Under the pieces are notes generated by a model. That model worked only from the letters and a program-made list of their open reading frames with translations. It was not told where the DNA came from and did no database searches. A DNA stretch of 43,674 nt from an uncultured Alistipes sp. (GTDB lineage: Bacteria > Bacteroidota > Bacteroidia > Bacteroidales > Rikenellaceae): the NCBI GenBank assembly GCA_944320685.1, contig CALUIK010000009.1:1-43674 (forward strand). The letters are read 5' to 3'. The position numbers and the translations under genes are program-made. How positions within the stretch are numbered: the first letter of the stretch is position 1; each line of letters opens with the position of its first letter. Positions 8,244 to 17,600 of the stretch are shown here, one piece after another.

Positions 8244-9620
8244 ATGGCAGATAAGAAGATATACGGCAACGGCATTTTCGCGCGTCCCATGACGCGTGCG
8301 GAAGCCATCCGCAACATTGCGGCGGGTGTTGCGGCAGGTACGCTGGGCCTTGCGGCATGCTCGCCGGAGAGGCGGGTGTCTGCGCCGCAGACGCCCGTGG
8401 CCTCGGCAGACGGGCGTGTTACGCTGCGCCGCAACATGCGCAACGGCGACGAGGTATCGCTTCTGGGGTTCGGCTGCATGCGTTTCCCTACCGTCGGGGG
8501 CGACCGATATACGGGCACCATCGACGAGGAGCCCACGCTCGCGATGCTCGATTACGCCTATGCCCACGGCGTCAACTACTTCGACACGGCGTGGATGTAC
8601 CATGGCGGGGCGTCGGAGGGGATGGTGGGCAAGGCTCTGAAACGTTACCCGCGCGAGAGCTTCTTTCTGGCCGACAAGATGCCGCCCACGGCCAAGACGC
8701 TGGCCGAGGCCAAGGAGATCTTCGCCACGCAGCTCGAGCGGTGCGGAGTGGAGTATTTCGACTACTACCTGTGCCACAGCATCAGCCGCCAGTATGTCTT
8801 CCAGAACCTATATATCGACGAGGGTGTTCTCGATTACCTTCTTGAACTGAAGGCCGAAGGGCGTATCCGCAACCTCGGATTCTCGTTCCACGGCGACATG
8901 GCGCTCTTCGAGTGGCTGCTGTCACGGCCCGTGGAGTGGGACTTCGTGCAGATACAGATGAACTGGCTCGACTGGCGCGACAAGAAGCTGCAGGCCGAAC
9001 GGCTATATACGATGCTGGCCGACCGCAAGATTCCAGTCATAGTGATGGAGCCCATCCGCGGCGGCGCGCTGATCGACCTGCCTGCGGGCGTGACATCTCT
9101 GCTTGCAACGGCCGATGCGTCGCTCACGCCGGCGGCGTGGGCGCTGAAGTTCTGCGCCTCGTATCCCTATGTGCTTACGGTGTTGAGCGGAATGTCGCGC
9201 ATGGAGCATGTTGTCGAGAACTGCGCCACGATGACGGGTTTCGAGCCTTTGGATGATGAAAAGCTGGCCCTGCTGCAGCGCGCCGCCGACATATACCGCA
9301 ACAATACGCGCATCGACTGCACCGACTGCTTCTACTGCATGCCCTGCCCATACGGGGTCGACATAGCGGGCATATTCCGTGTATACAACCGTTGTTCGGA
9401 CGAGCAGCTGCTGCCCGACCCGTCGGGCGAACATGACGAGGAGTACCGCCGCCGTCGCCGCCGTCTGCTCAACCGCTACCGCAATACCGTGGCCGAGCGC
9501 AGCCGTGCCGAACATTGCATCGGCTGCAACGAGTGTTCGCCCAAGTGCCCGCAGGGAATAGACATACCGCGGCAGATCGACCGCGTGGAGGAGCTGATCG
9601 AGGCCGTACGTATGGGTTAA
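8244..9620 (+). CDS. Aldo/keto reductase with C-terminal 2x[4Fe-4S] ferredoxin domain, probably lipoprotein
   Basis: This 458-residue protein has an aldo/keto reductase barrel (about residues 60-345) with the usual tetrad visible: Asp in YFDTAW near 114, Tyr in MYHGG near 118, Lys in LADKMP near 144 and His in YLCHSIS near 177. The C-terminus carries two cysteine clusters, CTDCFYCMPCP from about 359 and CIGCNECSPKCP from about 425, each able to hold a [4Fe-4S] centre. The N-terminus is unusual: a hydrophobic run ends in LGLAAC, a good lipobox, which suggests export and lipid anchoring, although no twin-arginine motif is seen. It lies 18 bp before the polyferredoxin gene, its likely electron partner. 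Confidence 0.88.
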   Translation: MADKKIYGNGIFARPMTRAEAIRNIAAGVAAGTLGLAACSPERRVSAPQTPVASADGRVTLRRNMRNGDEVSLLGFGCMRFPTVGGDRYTGTIDEEPTLAMLDYAYAHGVNYFDTAWMYHGGASEGMVGKALKRYPRESFFLADKMPPTAKTLAEAKEIFATQLERCGVEYFDYYLCHSISRQYVFQNLYIDEGVLDYLLELKAEGRIRNLGFSFHGDMALFEWLLSRPVEWDFVQIQMNWLDWRDKKLQAERLYTMLADRKIPVIVMEPIRGGALIDLPAGVTSLLATADASLTPAAWALKFCASYPYVLTVLSGMSRMEHVVENCATMTGFEPLDDEKLALLQRAADIYRNNTRIDCTDCFYCMPCPYGVDIAGIFRVYNRCSDEQLLPDPSGEHDEEYRRRRRRLLNRYRNTVAERSRAEHCIGCNECSPKCPQGIDIPRQIDRVEELIEAVRMG

Positions 9621-9638
9621 CCGCAAACCGTTAGAAAG

Positions 9639-11246
9639 ATGAGGACAAACATATTGAGGATATTACGTATATCTGCGGCTGCGGCCTGCTTCGCGCTGCT
9701 GGCTGTGCTCTTCGCCGATTGGGGACGCGACGCCGCTGTCGGCCAGTTGCGCGGTGCCGCGGCGGTACTGGCGCGGTGGCAGGTGGTGCCCGCCGTCATG
9801 GCTGTGAGCGTCGGCACGCTGGTCGTACTGTCGGCGCTGACACTGCTGTTCGGTCGCATATACTGCTCGGTGCTGTGCCCTCTCGGGGTGCTGCAGGATG
9901 GCGTGAATGCGGTCGCGAAACTCTCGTCGAAACATGCGGCTGTGCGGCTCTCTTACCGTAGGCCCCGACGGTGGATGCGTTACGGCGTGTTGGCGCTGAC
10001 AGCCCTGCTCATCGCCGCAGGTATGGGCGCCGCGGTTGCCCTGGTCGACCCTTACGGTATCTTCGGCCGCGTCGTATACGACGGTCTGCGCCCCATAGCG
10101 CAGGGGTGCAACAATTTTCTCGCCTTGGTGGCGGGCGACTCCTTCGCGCGCGAACCGATCACGGTGTCGTGGGTCAGTGCCGCCATCGCCTTCGTGATGC
10201 TCGCCGTGACGGGAATCCTGGCATGGCGCGGGGGAAGGGCCTATTGTAACACGTTCTGTCCCGTGGGCACGCTGTTGGGCGAGGTGTCGCGTGCGGCGCT
10301 GTTCAAGATAAGCATCGACGCCGACCGTTGCGTCGCGTGCGGCCTCTGTGAGCGCAAGTGCAAGGGCTCGTGCATCGACTCCGCTTCGCATGCGGTGGAC
10401 CCCGCGCGCTGTGTCGTCTGCTTCGACTGTATCGACGCATGTCCGCACGGCGCCATATCATATACGCCCGTATGGAGAGCGTCTGTCAAGAGCGCCGCTG
10501 CGGCCGCGAATGCGGTGCAGGATGGTGCTGTGGACGAGTCGCGCAGGCGTTTTTTGGCCACGGCAGCCTTGGCGGCGGCACCGCTGCCGGCAGTGAAGGC
10601 GCAGACGGTGCAGAACTCCTTTGCGACCGTCGCCCGCATCAAGGAGCCGTTCGCGCGGAAACACCCCGCGGCCCCTGCAGGGGCCGTGAGCCTCGACCGT
10701 CTGCATGCGAAGTGCGTCTCGTGCCATCTGTGTGTGAGCAAGTGCCCGGGCCATGTGCTGCAGCCTGCGATCATGGAGTACGGACTGGAGGGGGTGATGC
10801 ACCCCGTCATGCGTTTCGACAAGGGATATTGCCTCTACGAGTGTACACTCTGCGGCGAGGTGTGTCCAACGGGGGCTATCCTGCCGTTGGATGCCGAGTG
10901 CAAGAAGGAGACGTTTGTAGGCCATGCTGTCTTCCGTAAGCGGCTTTGTGTGGTTCATACCGACGATGTGGAGTGCGGCAACTGTGCCGACCATTGTCCC
11001 GCCGAAGCCATACGCATGGTGCCGTCGCCGGACGGCCGCAGATATCCCGAGGTTGAGCGGGAGCTGTGCATCGGGTGCGGACGCTGCGAATATGTATGCC
11101 CTGCCTCGCCTGTAAGTGCCATCCATGTCGAGGGGTATGCCGTACATAACGACCTTGCCTCATGCGGGGATGGCGAAGGCCATGGCCGCGGTCTTCATGA
11201 CGGCAGGGGGCGTGGCGCCGGCCGCGGTTACGGCCGCGGGGAGTGA
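9639..11246 (+). CDS. NapH-NapG-like membrane polyferredoxin fusion
   Basis: The 535-residue product has two halves. Residues 1-285 resemble NapH: about four membrane helices (near 8-28, 50-72, 112-136, 174-196), the two CxxxCP motifs CSVLCPLG and CNTFCPVG, then two ferredoxin motifs CVACGLCERKC and CVVCFDCIDACP. At about 300-320 an internal SRRRFLATAALAAAP stretch ending in VKA looks like a twin-arginine signal. The second half resembles NapG, with clusters CVSCHLCVSKCP, CTLCGEVCP, CGNCADHCP and CIGCGRCEYVCP. The C-terminal 26 residues are rich in Gly, Arg and His. NapGH proteins pass electrons from menaquinol to periplasmic partners; here the aldo/keto reductase is the obvious candidate. 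Confidence 0.88.
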   Translation: MRTNILRILRISAAAACFALLAVLFADWGRDAAVGQLRGAAAVLARWQVVPAVMAVSVGTLVVLSALTLLFGRIYCSVLCPLGVLQDGVNAVAKLSSKHAAVRLSYRRPRRWMRYGVLALTALLIAAGMGAAVALVDPYGIFGRVVYDGLRPIAQGCNNFLALVAGDSFAREPITVSWVSAAIAFVMLAVTGILAWRGGRAYCNTFCPVGTLLGEVSRAALFKISIDADRCVACGLCERKCKGSCIDSASHAVDPARCVVCFDCIDACPHGAISYTPVWRASVKSAAAAANAVQDGAVDESRRRFLATAALAAAPLPAVKAQTVQNSFATVARIKEPFARKHPAAPAGAVSLDRLHAKCVSCHLCVSKCPGHVLQPAIMEYGLEGVMHPVMRFDKGYCLYECTLCGEVCPTGAILPLDAECKKETFVGHAVFRKRLCVVHTDDVECGNCADHCPAEAIRMVPSPDGRRYPEVERELCIGCGRCEYVCPASPVSAIHVEGYAVHNDLASCGDGEGHGRGLHDGRGRGAGRGYGRGE

Positions 11247-11262
11247 TGAGGTGCGGGCCTGT

Positions 11263-11307
11263 AACGCAGCGTCCCGATGATCGGTCAGATCATCGGGACG
11301 CTGCGTT
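11263..11307. terminator. Bidirectional hairpin terminator between the polyferredoxin and DUF418 genes
   Basis: A 20-base-pair perfect stem: AACGCAGCGTCCCGATGATC paired with its complement, loop of 5 bases. It is followed by TTTCTATTT on the plus strand and abuts the stop codon of the minus-strand DUF418 gene at 11309, so it can serve both convergent genes. Confidence 0.8.
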
Positions 11308-11308
11308 T

Positions 11309-12475
11309 CTATTTGAGCCATGTGGCGCGTTTCCAGAGATATTCCAGCGGGCCGTGCCTGTGGCTTTGCATCCAGCGGCGGCAGAAGGCCAGCTGCACGA
11401 GGAATATGACTATGCCTATGGCGAAGCTCTCGGTAGTGGTGGCCTGAAGCCCGAGTCCCCAATGGTAGAAGAGGGCCGAGCCGATGATGCTCTGCGAGAT
11501 GTAGTTCGTAAGGCTCATGCGGCCGAAAGGGGATATTTTCGACATGAGGTGGCGGAGGTCCGAACGGTAGTATATGAGTATTATGCCCGACACGAGTACC
11601 AGCATGAAGGCACACTTGTGCAGCGACGAGACAATGAGCGAGAGCGACGAGAGCGCCGCTTGCGAATGTATGTACGAGGGGAGCATGTCGGCAACGCCGT
11701 AGAGGGGGAAGAATGCCGCGAGCGACCATGCCAGCACCTTGAGCCAGAAGTCGGCCTTCGCCTCGGTGAAGAGGCCGCGGCGGCCTATGAGCATGCCGAA
11801 CATGAATAGGGCGGCGGTCTGGAAAAGGCGTGCATTGTCCCACGCCCATGCGAGGCTTGCGAGTTGTCCCTGCGTGAGGTTCACGCGCAGCATCTCGAGG
11901 AACGATGTCTGGTTCTGCGCGGCGAAGGTGGCGTTCCACAACTCGGCGGTAGGGATGGCGGGCAGGGTGAATGAGGGGTCGAAGGCGGCGATGGCGAGGT
12001 ATATCCAATGCAGCGGCTGCAGCAGGCAGACGGTGGCTATGATGAATACGGCGCGGTCCGAAAGGCGGCACGTGGCCACCAGCACAAAGCCTACGATCGA
12101 GAATAGCACCAGCACCTCGGCCGTGAAGAAGGCGGCGTTGAGGTTCCCCAGCAGGAATAGCAGCACGAGCCGCCAGCAGAAGCGCAGACGGAAATCCTTG
12201 CCCTTGAGGCGTTGGTTGTCGTCCTGAATGAAGAAGCTGAACCCGAACAACAGGGCGAAAATGGCGTACGCCTTGCCTCCGAAGGCGAAGAAGAGCCCGT
12301 CCCAGATGGCCTTGTCGGTGAAGTTCAGCAGCCCGCATTGCTGCGATGTGTCGGGGAAGGAATAGAAATTGTAGTGTTCGATGGTGTGCAGCAGGACTAT
12401 GCCCATCACGGCGAAGCCGCGCAGCACGTCGGCCACGTCGATTCGCGAATGTCGCTTTACGGCGGTTTGTTCCAT
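11309..12475 (-). CDS. DUF418-family integral membrane protein
   Basis: Starting at the ATG at 12475 gives 388 residues; upstream in-frame sequence to 12856 crosses the promoter and is discarded. The opening DVADVLRGFAVMGIVLLHTIEH is the family's first helix, with the RGFAxxGI motif shared with acyltransferase-like membrane proteins. About nine to ten hydrophobic segments follow. The C-terminal DUF418 core is visible in FGRMSLTNYISQSIIG and the closing GPLEYLWKRAT, where the P-x-E-x-L/W-R ending is typical. DUF418 proteins have no agreed biochemical role; transport or envelope modification has been suggested. It is a single-gene unit with its own promoter. Confidence 0.88.
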   Translation of the reverse strand: MEQTAVKRHSRIDVADVLRGFAVMGIVLLHTIEHYNFYSFPDTSQQCGLLNFTDKAIWDGLFFAFGGKAYAIFALLFGFSFFIQDDNQRLKGKDFRLRFCWRLVLLFLLGNLNAAFFTAEVLVLFSIVGFVLVATCRLSDRAVFIIATVCLLQPLHWIYLAIAAFDPSFTLPAIPTAELWNATFAAQNQTSFLEMLRVNLTQGQLASLAWAWDNARLFQTAALFMFGMLIGRRGLFTEAKADFWLKVLAWSLAAFFPLYGVADMLPSYIHSQAALSSLSLIVSSLHKCAFMLVLVSGIILIYYRSDLRHLMSKISPFGRMSLTNYISQSIIGSALFYHWGLGLQATTTESFAIGIVIFLVQLAFCRRWMQSHRHGPLEYLWKRATWLK

Positions 12476-12527
12476 TATGGTCGGTGTGTTTGGTTGTTGC
12501 AGGGGCGGCCGCATAGGGCCGTCGCGG

Positions 12528-12559
12528 CAAAAGTACGAATATAATGGTTGCCGGGCAAA
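12528..12559 (-). promoter_or_regulatory. Promoter of the DUF418 gene
   Basis: On the minus strand TTTG (12559-12556), 20 bases, TACTTTTG (12535-12528): an exact match to the Bacteroidetes primary sigma-factor pattern. The start codon is about 50 bases downstream. Confidence 0.75.
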
Positions 12560-12681
12560 TTTTTGCGCCGAATCGCCCGAACCGGCACCTCGTGGTGCGG
12601 GTATGCGGCTGTGTGGCGCGGCCTGACCCGTAAAAACGCATGAAAATAGCCTGAAGGACCTGTTTTTCGGCGATAAAGTGT

Positions 12682-12689
12682 TATTTTTG
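12682..12689 (+). promoter_or_regulatory. Possible -7 element for the Fur-family gene
   Basis: TATTTTTG matches TAnnTTTG and lies 45 bases before the start codon. No clear TTTG is present 19-21 bases upstream, so this is a weaker call. Confidence 0.4.
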
Positions 12690-12734
12690 CGGTACGGATG
12701 CGGCAGCAGGCGCACCGTAGCATGATTCAGGATT

Positions 12735-13172
12735 ATGGAGAAGTGCAAGGAGGCGGTTTCGAGACTTGAGCGGCGGGGGGTCAGACCTACCGCCAACCGC
12801 GTGCTTGTGCTGGAAGCCATCCTCTCGGCATCGCAGGCCGTATCGCTCGCCGACATCGAGGCTATACTCGGGACGGTCGACCGCTCAAGCGTATTCCGTA
12901 CGCTGTGCCTCTTTGTGAAACACCATCTGGTTCACGCCATCGACGACGGCAGCGGTTCGGTGAAGTACGAGGCGTGCGACAGCCGCGGCGACTGTTCGGT
13001 GTCGGACATGCACACCCACTTCTATTGCGAGGTGTGCCACCGTACCTTCTGTCTTAAAACAATAGGCGTGCCTGTGGTGGATCTGCCTGCAGGTTTCGTC
13101 ACCCATTCGATAAACTACATCGTCAAGGGCGTCTGCGACAAATGTTCCGCAGCAGGGCTTTCGGCCGAATGA
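12735..13172 (+). CDS. Fur-family metalloregulator
   Basis: The 145-residue product matches the Fur/Zur/PerR family. The N-terminal winged helix covers about residues 5-80, with RPTANRVLVLEAILSA and the recognition part SSVFRTLCLFVKHHLV. The dimerisation domain holds metal-binding HTHFYCEVC near 93-101 and a second pair CDKC at 134-137, the four-cysteine structural zinc site. Which metal it senses cannot be read from sequence. The next gene downstream (161 bp) begins a heavy-metal efflux operon whose adaptor is histidine-rich, so zinc, copper or nickel sensing is a reasonable guess. Confidence 0.9.
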   Translation: MEKCKEAVSRLERRGVRPTANRVLVLEAILSASQAVSLADIEAILGTVDRSSVFRTLCLFVKHHLVHAIDDGSGSVKYEACDSRGDCSVSDMHTHFYCEVCHRTFCLKTIGVPVVDLPAGFVTHSINYIVKGVCDKCSAAGLSAE

Positions 13173-13333
13173 CCCCAAGCCTGTAAATCCACGTTCCGTC
13201 CCGACCGATGATTCCCGTTCCGTGGTGCGGCATGCGTATCGTCGTATCTGCCGAAGGCTCTTTGCAACTCGGTTGCACCGATCTTTGCGTACCTTTACGG
13301 CGTTTGTATGGAAATACGATAAAATAATCCGAT

Positions 13334-14620
13334 ATGAGAGCGAAATTGTTTTTGATTATTCTGTGCTGCGCCGCGTGGACTGCATGCCAAGGCACAGCCG
13401 GCAGGGGCGACGCACACGACCATGCGCATGGCCCCGAGACGGCGGCGCATGATCACGGTGACCACGATCACGAGGGGCACGACCATGAATCTGAAGGTCA
13501 TGCTCACGAAGGCCATGACCATGATGGGCACAGCCACGAGGTGGAGAACCACGACCATGAGGCGGACGAGCATGCCCGCGGGGCGGACGCCGGGGCGGAC
13601 GCGGGCGAGATATCGCTGCCTGCGGCGAAGGCTGCGGCTGCGGGCGTCGAGGTAGAGACGGTGACGGCGGGCCCTTTCCGCGACGTTATAGTGGCGGGCG
13701 GCAGGATTATGCCCGCCCCGGGAGACGAGACGGCCGTGGTGGCGCCGGTTTCGGGCGTGGTGTCGTTCTCGCGGCCGCTTGTCGCGGGCGCGCAGGTGTC
13801 GAAAGGTGCGCCCATGTTCACCATTTCGTCGGAGCGGATTCAGGATGGCGACGCCGTCGAGCGCGCCCGCATCGCATACGAGAAGGCGCGTGCCGAGTAT
13901 GTCCGTGACAGTTCACTTGTCGGCGACCGCATCGTCTCGCAAAAGGAGTTCGAGGCGACGGTCGAACGTTATGAGACGGCGCGTCTGGCCTATGAAGCCA
14001 TTGCCAGCGAGGAAGGCGGCGGCGCTGTGGTCGAGGCCCCTGCCGGCGGCTACGTGAAGAGCTGCCCTGTCAAGGAGGGCGATTACGTGGCTGTGGGCAC
14101 GCCGCTGGCAGTGGTTACGCAGAACCGCCGCCTGAACCTGCGTGTCGACGTGCCCGAGCGTTACTATCCGAAACTGGCCGATGTCGTGTCGGCCAACTTC
14201 CGCGCCGCCTCGGGCGAGACGCTGCACAGGCTGTCGGAGATGAACGGCCGCATGGTGGCATACGGCCGCAATGCCGACGATGCTTCGGCATATATCCCAG
14301 TGACTTTCTCCTTCGATAACGCCGCCGATGTGGTGGCGGGCTCCTTTGCCGAGGTGTGGCTGCTTTCGTCGGAGCGACAGGGCGTGTTGAGCCTGCCCGT
14401 GGAGGCGCTGACGGAGGAGCAGGGCGTATACTTCGTGTATGTACAGCTTGACGAGGACTGCTACCGCAAGCAGGCCGTGACGACGGGCGCGACGGACGGC
14501 GAGCGTGTGGAGATCACCGCGGGACTCGCGGACGGCGAACGTGTCGTCACCCGCGGGGCGATACACGTGAAGCTCGCATCGGCCTCGAACGCAATACCGG
14601 CACATTCGCATAACCACTAA
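13334..14620 (+). CDS. RND efflux periplasmic adaptor lipoprotein with His-rich N-terminus (CzcB/CusB type)
   Basis: This 428-residue membrane-fusion protein has a lipoprotein signal (lipobox WTAC, lipid Cys18). Residues about 27-82 form a His/Asp/Glu-rich stretch with 18 histidines, mostly as HDH and HEGH repeats, and the protein ends PAHSHNH. The rest is a standard adaptor: barrel-sandwich hybrid with VVAPVSGVVS near 135, a helical hairpin around 170-225, the returning VEAPAGGYVKSC lipoyl half and a beta-barrel. Histidine-rich tails chelate Zn, Ni, Co or Cu in related proteins. It is the first gene of the adaptor-pump-channel operon, 11 bp before the pump gene. Confidence 0.93.
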   Translation: MRAKLFLIILCCAAWTACQGTAGRGDAHDHAHGPETAAHDHGDHDHEGHDHESEGHAHEGHDHDGHSHEVENHDHEADEHARGADAGADAGEISLPAAKAAAAGVEVETVTAGPFRDVIVAGGRIMPAPGDETAVVAPVSGVVSFSRPLVAGAQVSKGAPMFTISSERIQDGDAVERARIAYEKARAEYVRDSSLVGDRIVSQKEFEATVERYETARLAYEAIASEEGGGAVVEAPAGGYVKSCPVKEGDYVAVGTPLAVVTQNRRLNLRVDVPERYYPKLADVVSANFRAASGETLHRLSEMNGRMVAYGRNADDASAYIPVTFSFDNAADVVAGSFAEVWLLSSERQGVLSLPVEALTEEQGVYFVYVQLDEDCYRKQAVTTGATDGERVEITAGLADGERVVTRGAIHVKLASASNAIPAHSHNH

Positions 14621-14631
14621 ACCGCGCGGCC

Positions 14632-17600
14632 ATGCTTAACAGAATAATACGTTTTTCGTTGCAGAACCGCCTGCTGGTGCTGGTCGGGGCGATGCTGCTC
14701 TTTGCCGGGGGCCTCTACCGCGCTTTCCATGCCGAGGTGGATGTATTCCCCGACCTGAACGCCCCCACGGTAGTCGTCATGACCGAGGCGGGGGGCATGG
14801 CGGCCGAGGAGGTCGAACAGATGGTGACCTTCCCGATAGAGACGGCGGTGAACGGCGCTACGGGCGTACGGCGCGTGCGCTCCTCTTCTACCACGGGCTT
14901 CTCGGTGGTATGGGTGGAGTTTGATTGGGGTACCGACATATACCTCGACCGCCAGATCGTATCCGAGAAGCTCGCCACGCTGGGCGAGACGCTGCCCGAG
15001 AATGTGGGCAATCCGACGCTCGGCCCGCAGTCGTCGATTCTCGGCGAGCTGCTCATCGTGGGGCTTACGGCCGACAGCACGTCGATGCTCGACCTGCGCA
15101 CGATAGCCGACTGGACCATACGCCCGCGTCTGCTCTCGACGGGCGGTGTGGCGCAGGTGGCGGTGCTGGGCGGCGACATCAAGGAGTATCAGGTGCTGCT
15201 GCATCCCGAGCGGATGAAACACTACGGCGTGACGCTGGCCGACATTATGGCCGTTACGCGCGACATGAACCGCAATACCAACGGCGGCGTGATATACGAG
15301 TACGGCAACGAGTACATCGTGCGCGGCGTGGTCTCGACGGACGACGTGCGACAGATGGCGCGTGCGGTGATAAAGCGAGTGAACGGCGTGCCGGTGACGT
15401 TGGAGGATGTGGCCGACGTTCGCGTCGGAGCGCAGCAGCCCAAACTCGGCCTCGCTTCGGAGCGGGGCAGGGAGGCCGTGCTGCTGACCGTGACCAAGCA
15501 ACCCAATACGGGTACCATCGAGTTGACGCAACGGTTGGAGGAGGCGTTGGCCGACCTGCAGAAAAACCTGCCGAAGGACGTGCATGTCTCGACCGACATA
15601 TTCCGGCAGTCGCGCTTCATCGAGAGTTCGATCGACAACGTGCAGAGTTCGCTGTTGGAGGGGGCCTTCTTCGTGGTGGTCATACTGTTCCTCTTTCTGG
15701 CCAATGTCCGCACGACGCTCATATCGCTGGTGACGCTGCCGCTGTCGCTGCTGGTGTCGATCATCGTGCTGCACTATATGGGACTTACTCTCAATACCAT
15801 GAGCCTCGGAGGCATGGCCATAGCCATCGGGTCGCTCGTCGATGACGCTATCGTGGATGTGGAGAACGTGTGGAAACGCCTGCGCGAGAGATACGCGCAG
15901 CCCGCGGCCGAGCGCAAATCGGTTATAGAGGTGGTCTTCGAGGCCTCGCGCGAGGTGCGTATGCCCATCCTCAATTCGACACTCATAATCGTGGTGAGCT
16001 TCGTGCCCCTCTTCTTCCTTTCGGGTATGGAGGGCCGCATGCTCATACCTCTCGGCATAGCCTTTATCGTGGCGCTTTTCGCCTCTACGGTGGTTGCGCT
16101 GACGCTTACGCCCGTACTGTGCAGCTATCTGCTCGGCGGGGACAGGGAGGGCGGCATGCCCAAGGAGGCTTTCGTGGCGGTATGGCTCAAGCGTTACTAC
16201 CGTGTGGCGCTCGAATGGGCCTTGCGGCACAAGGGCGGCGTCGTGGGCGCCACGGCCGTACTGTTCTTCGCGGCTCTGGGCCTCTTTTTCACGCTGGGGC
16301 ACAGTTTCCTGCCATCGTTCAATGAGGGGTCGTTCACGGTGAATGTCAGCTCGCTGCCCGGCATATCGCTCGAGGAGTCGGATCGCATAGGCCGCCGTGC
16401 CGAGGAGCTGCTGCTGTCGATACCCGAGATCGAGACCGTCGCCCGCAAGACGGGCCGCGCCGAGCTCGACGAACATGCTCTGGGGGTGAACGTCTCGGAG
16501 ATCGAGGCGCCTTTCACGCTGAAAGACCGGTCGCATGCCGAGCTGCTGGCCGAGGTGCGCGAGAAGCTCTCCACCATCGCCGGCGCGAACATCGAGATAG
16601 GGCAGCCCATAAGCCACCGCATAGATGCCATGTTGAGCGGCACGCAGGCCAGCATCGCGATAAAGCTCTTCGGCGACGACCTGAACGAGATGTTCGCCAT
16701 TGGCAACCGCATCAAGGCGGCCGTGGCCGATGTGGAGGGTATCGCCGACCTGAATGTCGAGCAGCAGATCGAGCGCCCCGAACTGAAGATCGTGCCCAAG
16801 CGCGAGATGCTGGCGCGGTACGGCATACCCCTTTCGGCATTCAACGAGTTCGTGGCGGTGAACATGGCGGGCGAGACCGTCTCGCAGGTCTACGATCAGG
16901 GACGTACGTTCAACCTCGTGGTACGTGCCGCCGAACAGAACCGCGGATCGATAGAACGCATCCGCGACCTTATGATCGACGATGCCGACGGCAACAAGGT
17001 GCCGCTGTCGTATGTGGCCGACGTGGTCTCGTCGACCGGCCCCAATACGATCAACCGTGAGAACGTCAAGCGCAAGATAGTCATCTCGGCCAACACGAGC
17101 GGCCGGGACCTGCGCAGTGTCGTGAACGACATACGCGAGCGTGTGGACGAGCAGATCGTGTTGCCCGAAGGATACCATATCGAATACGGCGGGCAGTTCG
17201 AGAGCGAGCAGGCCGCCAGCCGTACGCTGCTGCTTACGTCGCTCATGAGCATCGTGATCATATTCCTGCTGCTCTATGTCGAATTCCGCAATGCGGTGCA
17301 GAGCGGCGTGGTGCTGCTCAACCTTCCGCTGGCGCTCATAGGCGGGGTTTTTGCGCTGTTGATAACGACGGGTGAGGTGAGCATACCGGCCATCATAGGG
17401 TTCATATCGCTGTTCGGTATCGCCACGCGAAACGGCATGTTGCTCATAAACCGCTACAACCACCTGCGCGAGGAGGGCATGCCGCTGCGCGAGAGTATAG
17501 TCACGGGGTCGCTCGACCGCCTGAATCCCATTCTCATGACAGCGCTCACGTCGGCGCTGGCGCTCATCCCGCTGGCGCTGCGGGGCGACTTGCCGGGCAA

